Position numbers and translations under genes: made by a program. A stretch of 64,000 nucleotides of DNA from Sclerurus mexicanus (lineage: Eukaryota; Chordata; Aves; Passeriformes; Furnariidae). The notes under the pieces are model-generated. The model searched no databases and was not told where the DNA came from. It was given only the letters and a program-made list of their open reading frames with translations. Location of the stretch: assembly GCA_013396755.1 (NCBI GenBank), contig VWZF01006707.1, forward strand, positions 47,030 through 111,029, written 5' to 3'. Of the stretch, positions 26,700-39,767 are shown piece by piece. Position 1 is the first letter of the stretch. The number at the start of each line of letters is the position of its first letter.

Positions 26700-27330
26700 G
26701 GGGTCCTGCGGTGATTGTCCCCATGTCCCCGTCCCACCGTGTCCTCGGGTTTGGGGCGGTGGAGGAAGCGAGCCCAGGGCGCTGTTTTTGGCAAGCTCTG
26801 GCTGCTCCCTTCCCCCTACACGCTTCACCACCCCCTTCTGCCTCCGCATCTGCCTCTGCCCTTCAGCGGCCGCCGTGCGCCCCGGTGCGCCTCGACCAGG
26901 GTTTTGAGGGGACTCGGGGCCGGGCAGTGGCCTCGGCAATGGTGACGGTGGCTCGGGCACGGCAGCTCCATCCCGTGAGCTTCCTCCCGACCGCCAGCGC
27001 GCAGCAGCTGTGGAGAAGGACGCAGCCACTCTGTCTCCTGTAAGTACCTCTCACTCTTTCCACTGGAGAGTTAAAATTAGCAACTTCTTTTTTTAAAGCA
27101 GGNCCCCCCCACCTTCTATTCGTTCCTTCCTTTTTTAAACACGGGTGACGCTGCAGTGTCGGTGCGGAGTTCGGAGCCAAATAAACAGCCCGGCGCACCC
27201 CCACCCCGATCGCCTTTCAGAGCCCGGGGCAGAGCCCAGGGCCGAATTTAGACCCTTATCTATTGTCAGGCTCCGCGGTCGCTGCTGCTCTGCCAGGGGG
27301 GGTTGCCCCGGACCCCCTTGTTGCTTCTGA
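26700..27330 (+). promoter_or_regulatory. CpG-rich patch with strong splice donor: candidate MEF2D non-coding first exon
   Basis: CpG-dense sequence runs through GCGGCCGCCGTGCGCCCCGG near 26870 and CGACCGCCAGCGCGCAGCAG near 26990. A donor CT-GTAAGTACC has its GT at 27040-27041. A second CpG-rich part follows at 27130-27300. An exon ending at 27039 could join the acceptor at 41558 across 14.5 kb, which suits a bird first intron better than 41 kb. The base before the GT is T rather than G, and I cannot see a transcription start. One ambiguous base lies at 27103. Confidence 0.42.
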
Positions 27331-30300
27331 CACAGATCCTCGCTGTGAGTTTGCCTCTCGTTGTTTTTCCCTCTCCTTTGTGTTCGTGGTAAAGCACAGA
27401 AGTGCCCGTAAATCAGGACCCGTTGCTTTTTATTGAGGGCTGCGTGGGCAGGGAGGGAGAGAGGGCTCTGGGTGATGGGGAGGCTCCCCTGCTGGAGAGA
27501 GGGGGAAACTGAGGCATGAAGAGTGGGGACAAGGCTCACCGATGGGGAGTGGGTGAGCCGGGATTTCCTCCTCTTAAAATCAAAACAAACATAGACAAGG
27601 AAGGAAAAGGCAGCAGGCGTGGGCTCAGATGCAGGATCGGTGCCTGTCCCAGGGGATAAATCCCTTTGGGAAGCTTGTGTGCACGGTCTCCTGTGGCAGG
27701 GACGAGTCCGGGTGCTGACACTGTGTGGGTGGAGGGTGCCACAGCCGGCGCGGTGCTGTGGCCAGAGCTCTGCTGTGCCAGGATGGGACCAGCAGTTGGA
27801 AGTGGATGTCCCAGCCCGGATCTGCGAAAGCAAACAGGAAGGCGAGTGGGGAGCAGCTGCCGTGTTACTCGGAGGTTATTTATCGTGGTTCCTCTGAGGT
27901 TGGTACCGGGGGCTTTTCACACCCTCCTGCTCAGTGCTGGATCCTTTTGGCCGGGGCTGGATGCCCAGTGCAGCGGGAGCTTATGGCCAGCCAGCCACAA
28001 CGGAGGTGAGCTGGGTACCACACGCTGGACATCAGGCGATGGCAGGAGTGTCATGCTGGAGGTCTCCCTCCAGTTCCTTCTCCTCCCTTCACTATTTTCT
28101 AAATGCTTAGTTTGCTCTAGAGCCAAGACTGGGTAGGGTGGATATGCTGGGGATTGATGTGATAGGGCTGGGACCAGTGGTGGGCTTTGCTCATCCTGTA
28201 AAAAGCATTTTTCCATTTGATTTTTTTTTTCAGGGCTTTGGTGCTGTTGCTGCTTTGGGGTGAGAGTTAATAGTACAGACATATGTACGTCTCTGAAAAT
28301 GGAGGTGTGGAGCCCATATGAAGGGGGTCAGCATTCTTCAGAAGTGCTTTTAGTGTTTCCCTCCCAAGAGGGGGGGAAAAGTGTTTTCCTTCCCACACGT
28401 GCACTGCCCTGGCTCTGATGTTCATGGGTGACTTGAACACGACCAGGGCCGGAGGATAAACTGTGCCCTTTGGGTTAAAAATGACTGTTTACCCGTCACT
28501 GTGGGTGGATGAGGTGGGTTCTCCCCTCTGCCTGAGTTGGGGGAACTTGTCACAGGGGGTCCCTGTTGTTGACAGGAGGTACTACATTGTCCTGGGTTTC
28601 TGCTTTTGGAACCAAGGGGCTGCCCACAGTACTGCCCTGGGCAATGATGGCTGCAGAGCCCTTTCCTCCTCCTCCTCCACCTCCTCTTTTGGGCAAACAA
28701 CCCATTAGGGCAACTATTGATCCATTTTTACGTCTCTACCCTTTAGCAAAATTTTTGACTGAAATATTTTCATTTCTACCTGCAAACTCATGCCTCACTT
28801 TTTCTCTCCCCACTTTTGCACAAGAAACTGCCTTATTTGGGGTTTTTCCACATTATTTACCCCTTTCCAACAGGAATCGTGACTGGTGTTTGTCTGTGAC
28901 AGTCCTGCCCTCATGATGGCTCTGCCCTCGGGATCCGTCTCCTCTGTGCTGAAGGAGCATCCCAGTGGCTTTGCTGCCATCCCTCATAATCCATCTGGGA
29001 CCCATGACCAAGCCCTCAGCCTCAGCTGTAGCCATGTGTTGGTGCTGCTCCAGCATGGGATTTTGGAGTGTGCCAGACAGGGGTGCTTCTGGAAAGTGCC
29101 AGATGTTGGTATTTCCAGCAGTGGCTGGGCATCCCCATTGCTTTTCTGAATATGTTTGCTGGGATGTCCTTGCGGGGCACGTGGGCAGCATCTGCACCCC
29201 CAAGCCTAGTGCTGGTTGAACTCACCACCCCTCTGGCACACGGTTTTTTGTGCTGCCACAGAGAAGGGCATGGCTGATTTGGGACCTTCCCTCCACCTAA
29301 ATCCTCCTTGCTGAAACACAGGCTTTGAGATTAAAAAATCCTCTTTTAAAACAGAATACTTTGTCCTCAGTGTTCCTTGAGGATGTGTGCTGGGGTGGGC
29401 TCTGGCTGAATCCGTGTCTCTCTAGTGGGAACCATCACCCAGCAGGTCTGTCTGTGGCTGCCACCGATGGCCATGGGGCCAGCAGACATTGTGGCCTCAC
29501 TGTGGTGGCCTGACCAGTGCCAGGGAGCAGAAGGACAGGATTTGTGTGCCTGGGACTAGAATGTGTGTCCTGTGAGTGAGCAGCAACAGCTGAGAACCAG
29601 TTGTCCTGATGGATTTCATCTGCCTCACGAGCCGGGGCTGGATCCTCACCCCTCCACTTGCTGGAATGTAGCTCAGGATGCATGTGGGTGCAAGCTGTGG
29701 CTTAGCTGGGGAGAGAAGGCTGGATCCTGTCCCAGCTGGTGGCAAAGCCTTTGGACATAGTGGGCATCCCCTGGTCCCAGCAGCCAAGAGTTGTGCTGGG
29801 GACAAGGGACCCTGATGTGGTTTGTTCCCTCCTGCCCACCCATTTGGCTGCTGCAGTTCTGGGCACCCGGGGTTGCTCCAGTGCCCAAGCTCTGGATCAG
29901 GGTTCCCTGGAGCACTGGTGGTGGCTGATGTTGTTTGTGTGCCGGGTTGGAGATGTCGTGTTTTCAAAGCAGTGCAGGGAAAGAGGAAGTTAGACCTGTT
30001 TTTGCCATGTGGCATCTTGTCCTGGTTCCTCCCTTTTGCTTAGAGTGAGTTCAGTTTGGGTTTGGTGGCAGCCGGACTGGTCCGTACCTCCCAGTGGGCA
30101 TTGGTGGCTCCTTCTCCTACTTGGGCTGTAGATCTTGGGGCCAAGTGATGGCTTCTCATGCCCAGGGCTTTGATCTCTGGTTGTGATGCTGTTACAGTCT
30201 CAAATAACTAGCACTGGGTTTGGGCCTTTGTTTCCTTTATTCAATTAAATATCACTGTCTGGTGGTGAGCTCTCAGCTGTTGGATGGCAGCACATTCCGA

Positions 30301-31283
30301 GTGTGATCCTGTGGCTACAGACCAAAGGGGTTTTTGGGAAAGTGTAAGGATGGATGGGCATGTCCAGCTCTGAGAAAAGCAGGTGGCCAAGATGACAATT
30401 TTTGTGGATTTGTTTCCAGGCTGGAAGTGCCAGGGACAGGTTGGAGTTGTGATGGTTGAGTCTGAGCATTGGAATGGAAGCAGGAGCCTGGTTCTGCCCA
30501 TTCCTGGTGGTATTGGCCAAATCTTTCCCATCTATCACTCCAAGGGACTCTGGTGAGCTCTGCTGCAGCATCACCCTCCCAGTAATCAGCATTGCCATAT
30601 CAGTGACAAATTAAGTTCTTTTGCTTCTTATCCTTCCCATGGTCAAGTGGAGCTGGTGATCACCATCTCCTTCCCAGCAATGGGAAGCTCCCGGCTTCTT
30701 CACCAGCTCCTCCACACCCCAGATGAGTTATAGATCCTGCAGCCCCCGAGGAACCCGGTGCTTCTTGCCCAGGAGCTCAAGACATACAAACCCTGATGGA
30801 GAGACTGGGATGGAGCAATGCAGGAGCAATATCTGCCTCTCTGTTGCCTCCATGTGTTTGGACCCGACGGAAGTGATAGTTGCCTTGGGCATGGATGCAG
30901 TCAGCAGTCGGTAGATGCAAATAAAATCAGCAGTCCTGTGACTTTGGGCATCACAGCTGTTATTCACCAGTGCTGGGGGGTGAAAAATGAATAAAGAAGT
31001 GGTTTAGGGAGGCTGGTTTGAAAGATCTTGGTGGCCCTTGGGAAAGGTCTGAGCCTTCGGGAGTAGCACCACAGAGGTTGTGCGCTGGGAGGGAGGATCA
31101 TGTTTGAGGGCTGAGCTCCAGAGTGGCAGCTGGGAACCTCTGGCCTCTCAGCAGCTCTGGCTCCCAGACTGACCCTGCACTGGGCTTTGGGTGCTCGAGG
31201 ATCTGCAAAGCTGCTTTGGGGAGTCCCTTCCTAGGTGGGCATAGGGTCCCTGGATGTGGGATGAGGCTGGGGACGAAGATGAA
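27331..31283. other. No gene recognised
   Basis: Only a short CTC repeat (about 28665-28690) stands out. There is no CR1 copy and no convincing exon. Confidence 0.65.
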
Positions 31284-31665
31284 GACAGACTGAGAGAGCT
31301 GGCGCTGTTCAGCCTGGAGAAGAGAAGAGTCCAAGGAGACCTTAGAACCCTTTCCAGTGCCTAAAGGGGCTCCAAGAGAGTTGGAGAGGGACTTTGGACA
31401 AGGGCCTAGAGTGACAGGACAAGGAGGAATGGCTTCCCACTGACAGAGGATGGGTTACATGGGATATTATTCTTGGCTGTTAGGGTAGCGAGGCCCTGGC
31501 ACAGGTTGCCCAGAGAAGATGTGGCTGCGCCATCCCTGCAAGTGTTCAAGGCCGGGTTGGATGGGCCTTGAAGCAACCTGGTCTAGTGGAAGGTGTCCCA
31601 GCCCAAGGCAGGGAAGCTGGAACTAGATGAGCTCCCACCCAAACTATTCTAGGATTCCATGATTT
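31284..31665 (+). repeat. CR1 LINE 3' fragment
   Basis: CTGTTCAGCCTGGAGAAGAG is followed by AGTCCAAGGAGACCTTAGAA, GGACTTTGGACAAGGGCCTA, CCCTGGCACAGGTTGCCCAG and the terminus CACCCAAACTATTCTAGGAT. The copy is sense orientation and 5'-truncated. It is closely similar to the copies at 9750 and 35778. Confidence 0.95.
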
Positions 31666-32929
31666 GTGCCACACTACTCTTGGGCAAAGGGACGGTGACA
31701 GCAGGATACTCCAGGCTGGCTGTAGAGGACACAGCCCTGATCCCTGTGACATTGACATGGGAGGGAAGAGCATTGTTCCCCCTGGGACGTTTTCACTCTC
31801 TGCCATGTCCCATGGGGCTGCCGTGGATTTCCATTGCTCTCATGGATGTCCCAGAGCAACAATCAGGTCTCATGGAATTTCCCCTGGGTAAAACCCACCA
31901 TGGGAGAGAGTTGTCCCCTCTGCTACTGGGGGAAATCCCATCCCCTTCATGGAGAGCCCCTGAATTTCCCGAAGAGAGGGTTTTGCCCTGATGCTGCTGA
32001 GCTGACCCACTGGGTCCCAGTAGTGGAATCCTGCCCACCACGTGGGAGAAGAAGGTAGTGGTTGTTCTCCTTTGGCATGTTGTGTTTTGGGACTTGTAAG
32101 TCATGGATGTCCTTGGTGACCATAGTGGTGACAGTGACCATAGTGAGGGTGCTGGCAGCAGAGTCCTTGCTGTGCTGCACTTGGGGATGGCTGCACCCTG
32201 GGGGGATGGGAGTGCCTTGGAGAGGGTGGGATGATGTTAGGAATGTAGGGTGCCTTGGCTGCCCCCACCACCCAGGCTTGCATCTTGCCATACTGTTCAC
32301 TGAGAGAGAAAAACTCTCAAAGTGAGACATTGATTCCATTGGGCACTGAGGCTTTTCCTGGGCTCAAACCCCCCCACTCCAGAGGGGGAGGCAACACTGT
32401 GAGGAGCAGAACTGGGTAGCCCCAAAAACTCTAGCCATGTCCTCCCTCTCCATCCCTCCCCTTTCCTCCCTGTGGCCTCAGCACCTGCAAAGTCCCCTCT
32501 GTGGGGCTGGGGAGGAGTGGAGAGCTGCTCCTGCTCCCCACTGGTGCGGGGATGGCTGTGACGGCCTCCAGATTACGAGCGCAGGATCCAACCCCAAATT
32601 CAGCTCCCTCTCCTTCTCGCTCTTTTTTTTTAATGAGTCAACCTCTCATCTGTCATATTAAACCTCCTCATTACCAGGTATCTAAATTTTGCTCTGACAA
32701 TAGTGACAGGGGAAGCTGCGATCTCATTGCCACAGCGCGGGGCTCCGGGGAGCTGGCAGGTGGTTATTTCATGCCCTGCAGGGAGCCGTGGGGGTGGGCG
32801 ACGGAGCCGGATAATGGGCTCTCGCTTCCCATCATTTAGAAAACCCTACTTAGTGCAGAGGGGAAATTATCCCCAGGCTCCAGCTCTGGAGCTGGTTATG
32901 CATAGAGGACAGGGGGGAAGGGGAATGGC
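31666..32929. other. No gene recognised
   Basis: I see no exon. A T8 run lies near 32623-32631 and the rest is ordinary. Confidence 0.6.
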
Positions 32930-33145
32930 TTTTGAGGGATCTGGCTGCTCCTCTCTGGGGATGGAGGGTGGCTTGGGATGAAGGGGTGGGATGGGCATGA
33001 AGGATGGATGGGGACTGAGGGTGGGTAGGGATGAAGGTGGGTGGGGATGGAGAGTGGATAGGGGTGGGAGGTGGAAGGGGATAAGGGTAACTGGGGATGA
33101 GGATGGATGGGAATGGAGGGTGGATGGTGATGGAGATGACAGGGC
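32930..33145 (+). repeat. GGATG-rich degenerate purine repeat
   Basis: Motifs such as GGGATGGAGGGTGG, GGGGATGGAGAGTGG and GGATGGATGGGAATGGAGGG recur without a fixed period. The strand is strongly G+A biased. Confidence 0.75.
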
Positions 33146-35777
33146 TGCCCTGTGCAAGGGGTTGGTCCCAGCCAGGGAAGGAGATGCTGGGCCCATATCG
33201 GGGTGCCCCAGCCTGGGTATGCACACCTGGGGAAGCTGCTGAGCCACCTTGGAGACTGGAGCCAGGTTCAGGGTGATGGGTGACCCCTGCTGCAGGAATG
33301 CCACCGCCAAGGTCATTGCTCAAGGTCATGGGACTTTTCTGGCAGCTGCATCAGCCTCTGGTACTGTTCCCAGGGTGCTTTGAAGGCTGCTTTAGCAAGG
33401 GGCTGTCTGAGCCCTCCATTTCAACACCAAGCAATGCAGCAGCTTGTCCCTGCCGGTCCCTCCCTATGGCATCTCCCTCCAGGAGAGAGGACCAGCTGCC
33501 ACCCTGGGAAGCCACGTGGCATGAGGAGCTGCAAGTCCCTGCCTGTCCTGCTCCTGCGGGCTTTTCCTCCTGGAGGCCATGTCCTCACCTTGGCATGGGG
33601 TGATGATGGTTCTGTGGTTGACTTTTGGCCAAACAGAGCTGTGGGTTTGCCAGTGACCTTGCCCAGAGCCCCTGCCCAGCCTTCCTTTCCTGTGTACCCT
33701 CCAGCCTCTGCTGGCTCTGGCCATGCTGGCAGTGCAGAGAAGGTCACTGGCTGTCCCTGCTGTCACCCAGCCTCTGCAGAACACGTCGTCAGCCTGGGAC
33801 ACGCTCCTGGTGTGGTGGATATGATGGCATCCCTGTGGTGTGGGATAAAGCTGGGGGATTCAGGGTGCAGGGGACCAGAATGCCTGATTTGGGTGCTGCC
33901 TCCAATCCTTGTGCTGACATCCTTGTCTGTGGGTGTTTCCTGGGTCCACACTAGCACACAAGCTGCAGGTGAAGAGAAAATCAACCCCGGTTTAATAATT
34001 TCCCCTAAATCTTTTCTTTCACCTGCCCTTGCACAGCAAACTCCAGCTCTCCAGCATCGTGTCAGGGCTGTGCTTTTCCCCAGTTTCTGCCGGTCTTGGC
34101 ACCGCGCGAGGTTTTGTTACAGCTCAGCAGAGCTGGTTGCGCGGTTGGCATCTGCTTTTCTCCAGAGAGTGCCTGAATCTGGGTCAGGAATATATGTTTC
34201 TTTTTCAAATTCCTTGGAGGCCTGACTGAATCCTGCCTCTCTCCTGCTCCCCTCAGCTCCCAGGGTTTGTACCTGCAGCCGGTGGGACTGATCCTGTGCA
34301 GGCAGGAGGAGCTGAGTGCTGGTTTGGCTGCCCATCCCAGAGAAACCAGGGTCCTGCTGTGGGCATCAGGTGTACAGGAGGGATGGCAGCCTGGCACTGG
34401 GTTGGCACCTGCCAGGTGAGTGGGATTTGGCCCCAGGGAGGGTCAAGCAGCTGCATTTCTGAGCGGGAGGTTTGCTCCGAGGCAGTGTTGAGGCAGTGTT
34501 TCGGCCGCCTTCCTCTCCCCTCCCCCTGCCTGCATCTGAAGGCTCGACACAGGAACCCAGATAGCATCATCCTGAAACCAGAATAGAAGCTTTGGAGGAG
34601 ACTTGAGCATGTTTGTGCGGTTTTGATCTCGGTTTGTAGATAAAGAGGTGCTAAACAATGCTAAGCTGGCAAGTTGGAGTCCCTCACGGTGTGTGCAGCG
34701 GGACTGGAGACACACTGGCAGCTGCCTGCTGTCCTGCCAAGGACGTCCCGATGTGGGTACCGCATTCCTCCCAAGTGCCACATCCCATTGGTGTGCCACA
34801 TCCCTCTGAGGTGTCAGAGCTCCTTTCTGCCAGCGCTGCCCCTCTGTCCTGCAGCAAAGCTGGCTCGGGTCCATCACTGGGGTGATGGATGGCACCATGG
34901 TATTGCCTTTGCTGGAGAGGAAGACCAACGTTATCATGAGTACGAGCACTGTATTTTAGGGAAGAGCACTTTTCCCCCTCTGCAGAGGGGAAGGAAGTTG
35001 GTCCTGCAGATCCAGAAACCGCCAAGAAGGAAACTAAGAGTCCTTGGTGTCATCGTGGAGGATATGTTAAAAAAACAACAATTAACTCACAAAAGGCAGC
35101 AAGAAAGGAAACAGGAAGGCAAGAACTGCAGTTAAACATGCGGGTTCAAGAGGTGACTTGAACTAAATCCTTGTCCTTAAGGGAAGGGATCCAGCCCTGG
35201 TTGTGGATGGGGAAGTGACTCTGTTGGTCTTTGCCGGTGCAGGAGTCAGTAGCCTTGAGCCAAGGCTTGGAGACCTCAGCTGCAGTTGCTGCTTTATTTG
35301 CAGTTGCTTTTATGGCTCTTTGCAGTGGGTGGAGAGTCAGCGTGGCCACACTGCACCTCAACTCAGCTGCTTCTCCTGGTAAAAGCTGCAAGTTCGTGGT
35401 GGGGAGCAATGCAGCAGGGCTGCTTTCACCACCTCTGAAGTATCATTGCCACCTCGAAAGCATCATCGCTCCCTCCCTCTGCTCGGCCCTTTCCCCACAC
35501 CCAAGCAGGGGGTGGTGAAGGACTCAGAGTGGCTTGGTGTGGTGGGTGTAAACCACTTCCCATGGCAGGCTGAGCTCGTGGGCTGATTTGCAGCACAGCA
35601 GCATTTCCCAGTGTGGGCTATTGTGCCATGAGTGGATGGACAAGGTGGGTTGTTGGTGAACAAAAAGCTGGACGTGACCTGGCCACGTGCACTGGCAGTA
35701 TGGAAAGCTAGTGCTGTGCTGGGCTCATTCCCACAGTGCGGGCAACAGATGAGGGTTTGATTCTTCACCTCTGCTGT
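33146..35777. other. No gene recognised
   Basis: The longest open frame of the window (281 codons, 33380-34225) lies here. It shows no domain, no family resemblance and low-complexity composition, so I do not call it a gene. Confidence 0.6.
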
Positions 35778-36291
35778 GCTCTGGTGAGACCCTGCTGCAG
35801 TGCTGCCTGCAGCCCTCCAGCCCAGAAAGAATGGGGAGCTGCTGGAGTGAGTCCAGAGGAGGCCATGGAGATGCTCCGAGGGCTGGAGCCCCTCCGCCAT
35901 TGTGAGCTGGGGCAATTCAGCCTGGAGAAGAGAAGAGTCCGAGGAGACCTTAGAACCCTTTCCAGTGCCTGAAGGGGCTCCAAGAGAGCTGGAGAGGGAC
36001 TTTGGACAAGGTCCTGGAGTGACAGGACAAGAGGAAATGGCTTCCCATTGACAGAGGGCAGGGTTAGATGGAATATTGGGAAGAAATTCTTCCCTGTGAG
36101 GGAGGTGAAGCCCTGGCACAGGTTGCTCAGAGAAGTTGTGGCTGCCCCATCCCTTTGAAGTGTTCAAGGCCAGGTTGGATAGGGCTTGGAGCAATCTGGT
36201 CTAGTGGAAGGTGTCCCTGCCCATGGCAGGGGAGTGGAACAAGATGAGCTTTAAGATCCTGTCCAACCCAAAGCATTCTAGAGTCCTATAA
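35778..36291 (+). repeat. CR1 LINE 3' fragment (longest copy here)
   Basis: It begins near GCTCTGGTGAGACCCTGCTG and continues through GTCCAGAGGAGGCCATGGAG, TTCAGCCTGGAGAAGAGAAG, GGACTTTGGACAAGGTCCTG, CAAGGCCAGGTTGGATAGGG, ending at CCAACCCAAAGCATTCTAGA. It is sense orientation and carries no open reading frame of the CR1 proteins. Confidence 0.95.
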
Positions 36292-37341
36292 CACCCTGCA
36301 TCTTGTACTCCACATGCCCACTGCTTGTGTGATGAAGCTCTCTTACAATGACCCTCCTCCCATGAGGATGCTGCAAGGCAGGGACATGTTATTGCAGTAA
36401 TTTGTGTATGTGAATAAACTCCGAGGCCCCCCAGAATGCGTTGGTCCCACTGGGCTGGGTGGTGAATTCGGTCCTTTTGGGTGCTCTGTTTCTTGGGGGT
36501 GGGTGCTTGGTGGGGAGGACCCCATCCTCCGCAGTCAGACCGGTTACTTGCAGCCAGCCCCTTCACCTGATGGAGCCAAGTAAGGACAAACCCATCTTTG
36601 GGAGAATTCCTGCAAATCCTGGGTAAAAGGTGGGTTGGTCCCACGGTGAGAGCACTGGATGCCTGGGCAGAGCAGGTACGGGGTTAGGTTGTGCTCTGCC
36701 TGTCACCTGCATTTCTCCCTCCAAATTGGGATTTTCTGTGCCATGATCAAACATCCTTCCATTCACCTCCTCCATCAAATGAGTTGCATCTTCACAGGGC
36801 AGCGTTTTTTTTTCTTTTCCCTTTTCCATCCTTTTTTTTCCCAACCTCCAACTGTCCTTTGAAGCTGCTTTTGCAGATTTCCTCACAGCCAAGGACGTCC
36901 CCATGGCGCCAGCCCTGGTTTGGGGATGGAGATGGGGAAAACGTCCCTTGAACCAGTCTCATGGTGAACCCACCCCACTTTTGCTGTCACTCATGTCACT
37001 CACCCTGCTGTGTGTTTCTGCACAGGCACGAGTGGATTGGGGAGTGTGGTACCACACGCCGGGAAAAACAAAGACCTCACAAGGAAAATACATTTTTGGA
37101 AAGGATGCGTTTATTTGCCTTTATTTATCTTCCTAAAGCTTTTGGATTCATCTTTTTGATCTTCTCCCTGCAGCTGTGCGGCCAAGGTTTGGTTTATCTC
37201 AGCTGACATTGTGCTGCGAGCACACGGCTTTGCAAGGCGGGTGTTAAGGAAGGGCAGCTGAATTCCTTTGCCCTCGAGAGGGGCGGTGTGTCGTGCTAAC
37301 TTTAGTAAGGAGCAACTAAAAAGAGATGCAATAAAAGTATA

Positions 37342-37357
37342 TTAAAAATAGCAAATG
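37342..37357 (+). promoter_or_regulatory. Candidate MEF2 site joined to an E-box
   Basis: TTAAAAATAG (37342-37351) fits YTA(A/T)4TAR exactly and is followed without a gap by CAAATG (37352-37357), an E-box. A CAGCTG E-box lies 87 bases upstream at 37255-37260. Adjacent MEF2 and bHLH sites are typical of muscle enhancers. About four MEF2 matches are expected by chance in 64 kb, so this is tentative. Confidence 0.3.
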
Positions 37358-37834
37358 GCCATAGAAAGTGGATGTGAGACTCTGAGTGTCCCTGTGCATG
37401 CCGAGAGAAACGTGGGACTGTTCAGGAGGAATGAAAAAGTGACAAATTACAGAGCGGTGCAGAGCACCCCACTGTTTCTGCAAAGCCAAGGTGAAACCAC
37501 TTCAGAAGGAGGTAGAATAGATCAGAAATATGTACAATAAGTTTAAAAAATCCAGAAATAGAGACTTGGAAGAGTTATCAGCTCCTCTGTGTCTTGGAGC
37601 TGGGGATCCAGCCCCCCAAATTCCTTGTTTTGTAAAAACATCTCCCAGCTGAGATTCCTCTTTGCTTTTTCTTTCTTCCCCCATTTGCAAAATGCTAACT
37701 CTGCTCCCTCGACCGTCTCTCCAATTTGGAGCAATTTACTGTGAGCCGGGGATGAATTACTCAGCACAGAGTTAACCAGCACCTGCTCGGAGTTAATTGG
37801 CATGTGTGCTAATTGCTGTGATAGTCACACTTGT

Positions 37835-37935
37835 TCGAGCGCGGGGGGGCGTGGGGCGGGAGGGGGAGATGCGGGCGCTGGCGGCCGCCTCTCTCCCAGC
37901 GCTTCTCGCTGCCTCCCTGGGGCGATGCTGAATTC
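37835..37935. promoter_or_regulatory. CpG-rich patch with Sp1-like site
   Basis: TCGAGCGCGGGGGGGCGTGG and GGCGCTGGCGGCCGCC lie together, with an Sp1-type GGGGCGGG at 37853-37860. The patch is 3.6 kb before the MEF2D start exon and could be an alternative promoter. No donor is convincing enough to define an exon. Confidence 0.35.
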
Positions 37936-39767
37936 CTTGATCCTTGCCGAGATTCCCCATAGCAGAAGAGGGACAAGGCTGGCTTTTTGCCGGTGCAGTG
38001 CCCGTGATTTTTTGGTAGGTCCCCTTCGATGCCCTTGGACCCTCCTCGCCCGGGTGTAGTATCTGGGATGTCTGGAGATTTCCTTGGAAAACCAGGCTCA
38101 AGAGAAAGAAGCTGCTGTCTGAGAAAAAAGAGAAGATGCTTTAATGACTGGGGTTATTGTATTGAATAAAACCACCTGAGACCCCAAAAGTTAAAAGTTA
38201 CTTAGGAGCTCAACTCTTTGTAACACTCCTGCACTCTGGGTGGTTGGCTGTGTTCATGTTCAGGTGCTTAAATTGCACTTGGTCACGGAGAAGGGTCATG
38301 GGTGATCCTGATGCCTCAGGCTGGGCAGTCACGGACCCAGAGCAGTTTGGCGGTGAAGCAGAGGGAGCTCCAGGGGCAGAGGGGGTGCTCCTGGGTTGGG
38401 GCCGAGTCGGCAGTGGCAGTGCTGGCATGGGGGGCGGGAGGGACAAAGGCGGCTCTCCAGGTTCCTGTGCTTCCAGGTGCTGATCAGAAACTCGAGCCTG
38501 TGGTTGGACTTTCTGAAAAAGCCACCTGGACAGGAAACATGAAAATACCTGGGTTTAAAAATACGGTGGGGAAAAAACCAAACCAAAAAACAAATAAACC
38601 CACCCCAAAACCCCAACTCCAACACCAGGAGCATGAAGAGAAAAGGAAGGAGTTTGAAATCCCCTCTGTTGGGTGCATTTGAAGGGCAGCAAACATGCCA
38701 TGCTCTTCTCCATCCCTCCTCTTCAGTCCTTTCCGATGGTTGCCCTTGCAATGGGGTGTTTTCCTTCCCGTGCAGCGGAGAGGGATCAAGACCATCACAT
38801 GGCAGCTCCTTTTCTCCCCATGATGATGAGCAAAAAACTGTTAAATTGCCTTTTTCCAGTGGAGAGCTTTTTACCCAGTGGCATGAGCAAACCCTGAGGC
38901 TGGGACAGTGGTCCTCATCCAGCCAACGTGCTGAGGATGCAGAGGTTGAGATTCAGAGCAGCAGGAGGAATCTGTTTTGGTGGTTGAAAGAGGGGATTTG
39001 AATTGAAACACTTGGGGCTTATTTGTGGCCCAGGGAGGGGAATGTGGTTTGAATCCCACCACTCCCATGCAAGAAAAGCCGGCTTGTGCAGAGGTCAGAG
39101 CAGGCATGAGCAGCACTGGGATCTTCTCACCCCTACAAACATCCCATCTCTTTTTGAGCACTGTGGAGCTTTTGGCTGCGATAGTATCCTGTGAACAAGT
39201 CCCACAACGAAATTGTGTTAAAATATGTTTCCTTTCACTTAGTTTAAATTTACTGCCCGTTGTTCTCCAGTGTTTATTGTTGCTTCTGGAGAGTTCCCCT
39301 CTGGTTTGGACAGTAAATCCGCCGTCTTTCAGAGGGTTTCTCTGTCCAAGAGCTGCAGCACACGGAAAGAATTAGCATCTTGCCCTGGGTCCGGATGCAG
39401 AGTTGTCGCTACTTTCTGCTGCTGTTGTCAGTTTTGAAGATGCTGAAGGTGAATATTTTTCAACCAGTTTAAAGAAATGGCAACTCCGAAAGGAAAAGTG
39501 ACAAAGCAAGCCCGGCGGAAAGTTCATCCTCTGCCAAAGTTTCTCTGTGCATGCAAAATCCTCACCTCGGCCCCAAGCCTTGGGCTGTGGACTCTGTCCC
39601 ATGTGGCCTCACAATGAGGGAAATACTGAGCAGACAATCCAGGTGGATGAAAGAAAAATCCTCATTTTCCTTCTGGTTCTTCCCATATCACTGACCTTTG
39701 AGGGATAATCTTGTGGCAGCCCAGCACTTGCATGCCCTGCTCACTGGTGCCAGTCAGAGCAGTGGTG

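Larger units (their letters stand above)
36292..39767. other. No gene recognised; candidate regulatory patches
   Basis: A MEF2-consensus site abuts an E-box at 37342-37357. A CpG-rich, Sp1-like patch (GGGGCGGG at 37853-37860) lies at 37835-37935. An A-rich tract occurs at 38575-38615. No exon is recognised. Confidence 0.6.

Noticed and set aside
33380..34225. 281-codon open frame on the plus strand, longest in the window
   Set aside because: It has no recognisable domain, its composition follows the local GC-rich DNA, and overlapping frames of similar length occur nearby on both strands. Stops are simply rare in such sequence.
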